DNA of 64,000 nucleotides from Lentisphaerae bacterium GWF2_49_21 (GTDB lineage Bacteria > Verrucomicrobiota > Lentisphaeria > Victivallales > GWF2-50-93). Below the pieces are notes generated by a model that had not been told where the DNA came from, did not search any database, and saw only the letters and a list, made by a program, of their open reading frames with translations. The translations under genes and the position numbers were made by a program. The stretch spans positions 119,529 through 183,528 of the forward strand of contig MHBH01000040.1 of assembly GCA_001804805.1 (NCBI GenBank), written 5' to 3'. This document shows positions 63,453-64,000 of the stretch, piece after piece (position 1 is the first letter of the stretch; the number at the start of each line of letters is the position of its first letter).

Positions 63453-64000
63453 TCAAGCCAACGCTTCCCTGAGTTTTACCGACAGGGCTTGCACCGTAAA
63501 CGGTTTCTGGAGGAAATGGATGCCTTCATCAAGCACTCCCTTTCTTGCGATGATATCCTTAGTGTAGCCGGACATGAAAAGGGTTTTAATGCCAGGGCGC
63601 ATTGAGCTGATTTCCTCCTTGAGATCGCGGCCGCTCATTTCCGGCATGACCACATCGGTTATCAGAAGATGAATTTCCCCCTTGTATTCCCCGGCCAGCT
63701 TGATTGCATTGACAGGACTGCTGGCATCCAGCACGGCATAACCCAGCCGTTCGAGCTGTATCTTGGCAAATATAAGAAATGCATTTTCGTCCTCGACCAG
63801 CAGGACAGTTTCAGTTCCCGTAAGCATTTCTGGAGTTTCAGGCATTTCATCTTTTTCCCCATTCTCCGATTCATGCCGTGGAAGATATATCTTGAATGTC
63901 GTGCCTTTTCCAGGTTCACTGTAGACATTGATGAATCCATTGTTCTGCTTCACAATGCCAAAGACGGTGGCAAGCCCGAGGCCAGTCCCCTCTCCGACTT
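63453..64000 (-). CDS. Partial hybrid histidine kinase, C-terminal part
   Basis: The frame enters from the right edge and is complete only at its C-terminus. Visible are the end of the ATP-binding domain ([21 protein letters not shown], starting at the first full codon) and a whole receiver ([12 protein letters not shown], phosphoacceptor in [35 protein letters not shown]). It is highly similar to the C-terminus of the kinase at 59193-61502, which suggests a recent duplication. The start lies outside the window. Confidence 0.9.
   Translation of the reverse strand, partial: VGEGTGLGLATVFGIVKQNNGFINVYSEPGKGTTFKIYLPRHESENGEKDEMPETPEMLTGTETVLLVEDENAFLIFAKIQLERLGYAVLDASSPVNAIKLAGEYKGEIHLLITDVVMPEMSGRDLKEEISSMRPGIKTLFMSGYTKDIIARKGVLDEGIHFLQKPFTVQALSVKLREALA

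Overview
This looks like chromosomal DNA of a Gram-negative bacterium, probably from the PVC superphylum and most likely close to Lentisphaerota. The outer-envelope evidence is an MlaA-type lipoprotein, a lipid A-type acyltransferase and lipobox signal peptides. The lineage guess rests on overall style: eukaryotic-type Ser/Thr kinases, long PAS-rich hybrid kinases, secreted PA14, LIM and MORN-type proteins, and many short hairpin repeats between genes. It is an inference from gene content, not a measured placement.

Layout. 1-6337: an accessory, mostly minus-strand block with a partial secreted protein, an endonuclease III-like protein, an unknown 406-residue protein, a single-chain restriction-modification enzyme carrying an in-frame repeat insertion, and a PIN-type toxin-antitoxin pair. 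6359-9131: a soluble NtrB/NtrC-like two-component pair. 9291-35270: mainly housekeeping genes. These are biotin (bioD, bioF), queuosine (queF), arginine (argJ, argB), a PHP phosphatase, dnaA with a possible origin region, nagA, an MFS exporter, tRNA-Leu(UAG), miaB, an LpxL-like acyltransferase, rpe, ptsH-ptsI, a dCMP deaminase and a YgiQ-type radical SAM protein. Among them lie unusual envelope genes: a PA14 protein, a MORN-type protein, an MlaA-alpha/beta hydrolase fusion and an exported LIM-DA1-like metallopeptidase. 36050-45306: a defence island with an AAA-DUF4143-TIR fusion, hsdR, a small nuclease-like gene, hsdM, hsdS, a SIR2-like gene and an unknown gene. 45354-54501: rlmI-like, ptsP, trmB, a Ser/Thr kinase and purF. 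54635-64000: a signalling block with three hybrid histidine kinases (the last cut by the window edge) and a receiver-Ser/Thr kinase fusion.

How the parts may work together. HPr, enzyme I and an EI-Ntr-type PtsP occur with no sugar EII gene in view, which suggests a regulatory phosphorelay. The type I restriction operon is bracketed by two different predicted NAD-cleaving domains (TIR upstream, SIR2 downstream), which fits layered defence: restriction first, abortive NAD depletion as a back-up.

Repeat biology is the other main theme. Two 278-bp non-autonomous mobile elements have near-perfect terminal inverted repeats and 4-bp target duplications. One sits against the dnaA stop codon. The other is inserted in frame inside a lipoprotein signal peptide. 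Intergenic hairpins keep fixed flanks or loops while their stems differ, and at least 17 copies of a 13-bp palindromic word (TGCGNNNTYCGCA) lie mostly inside genes.
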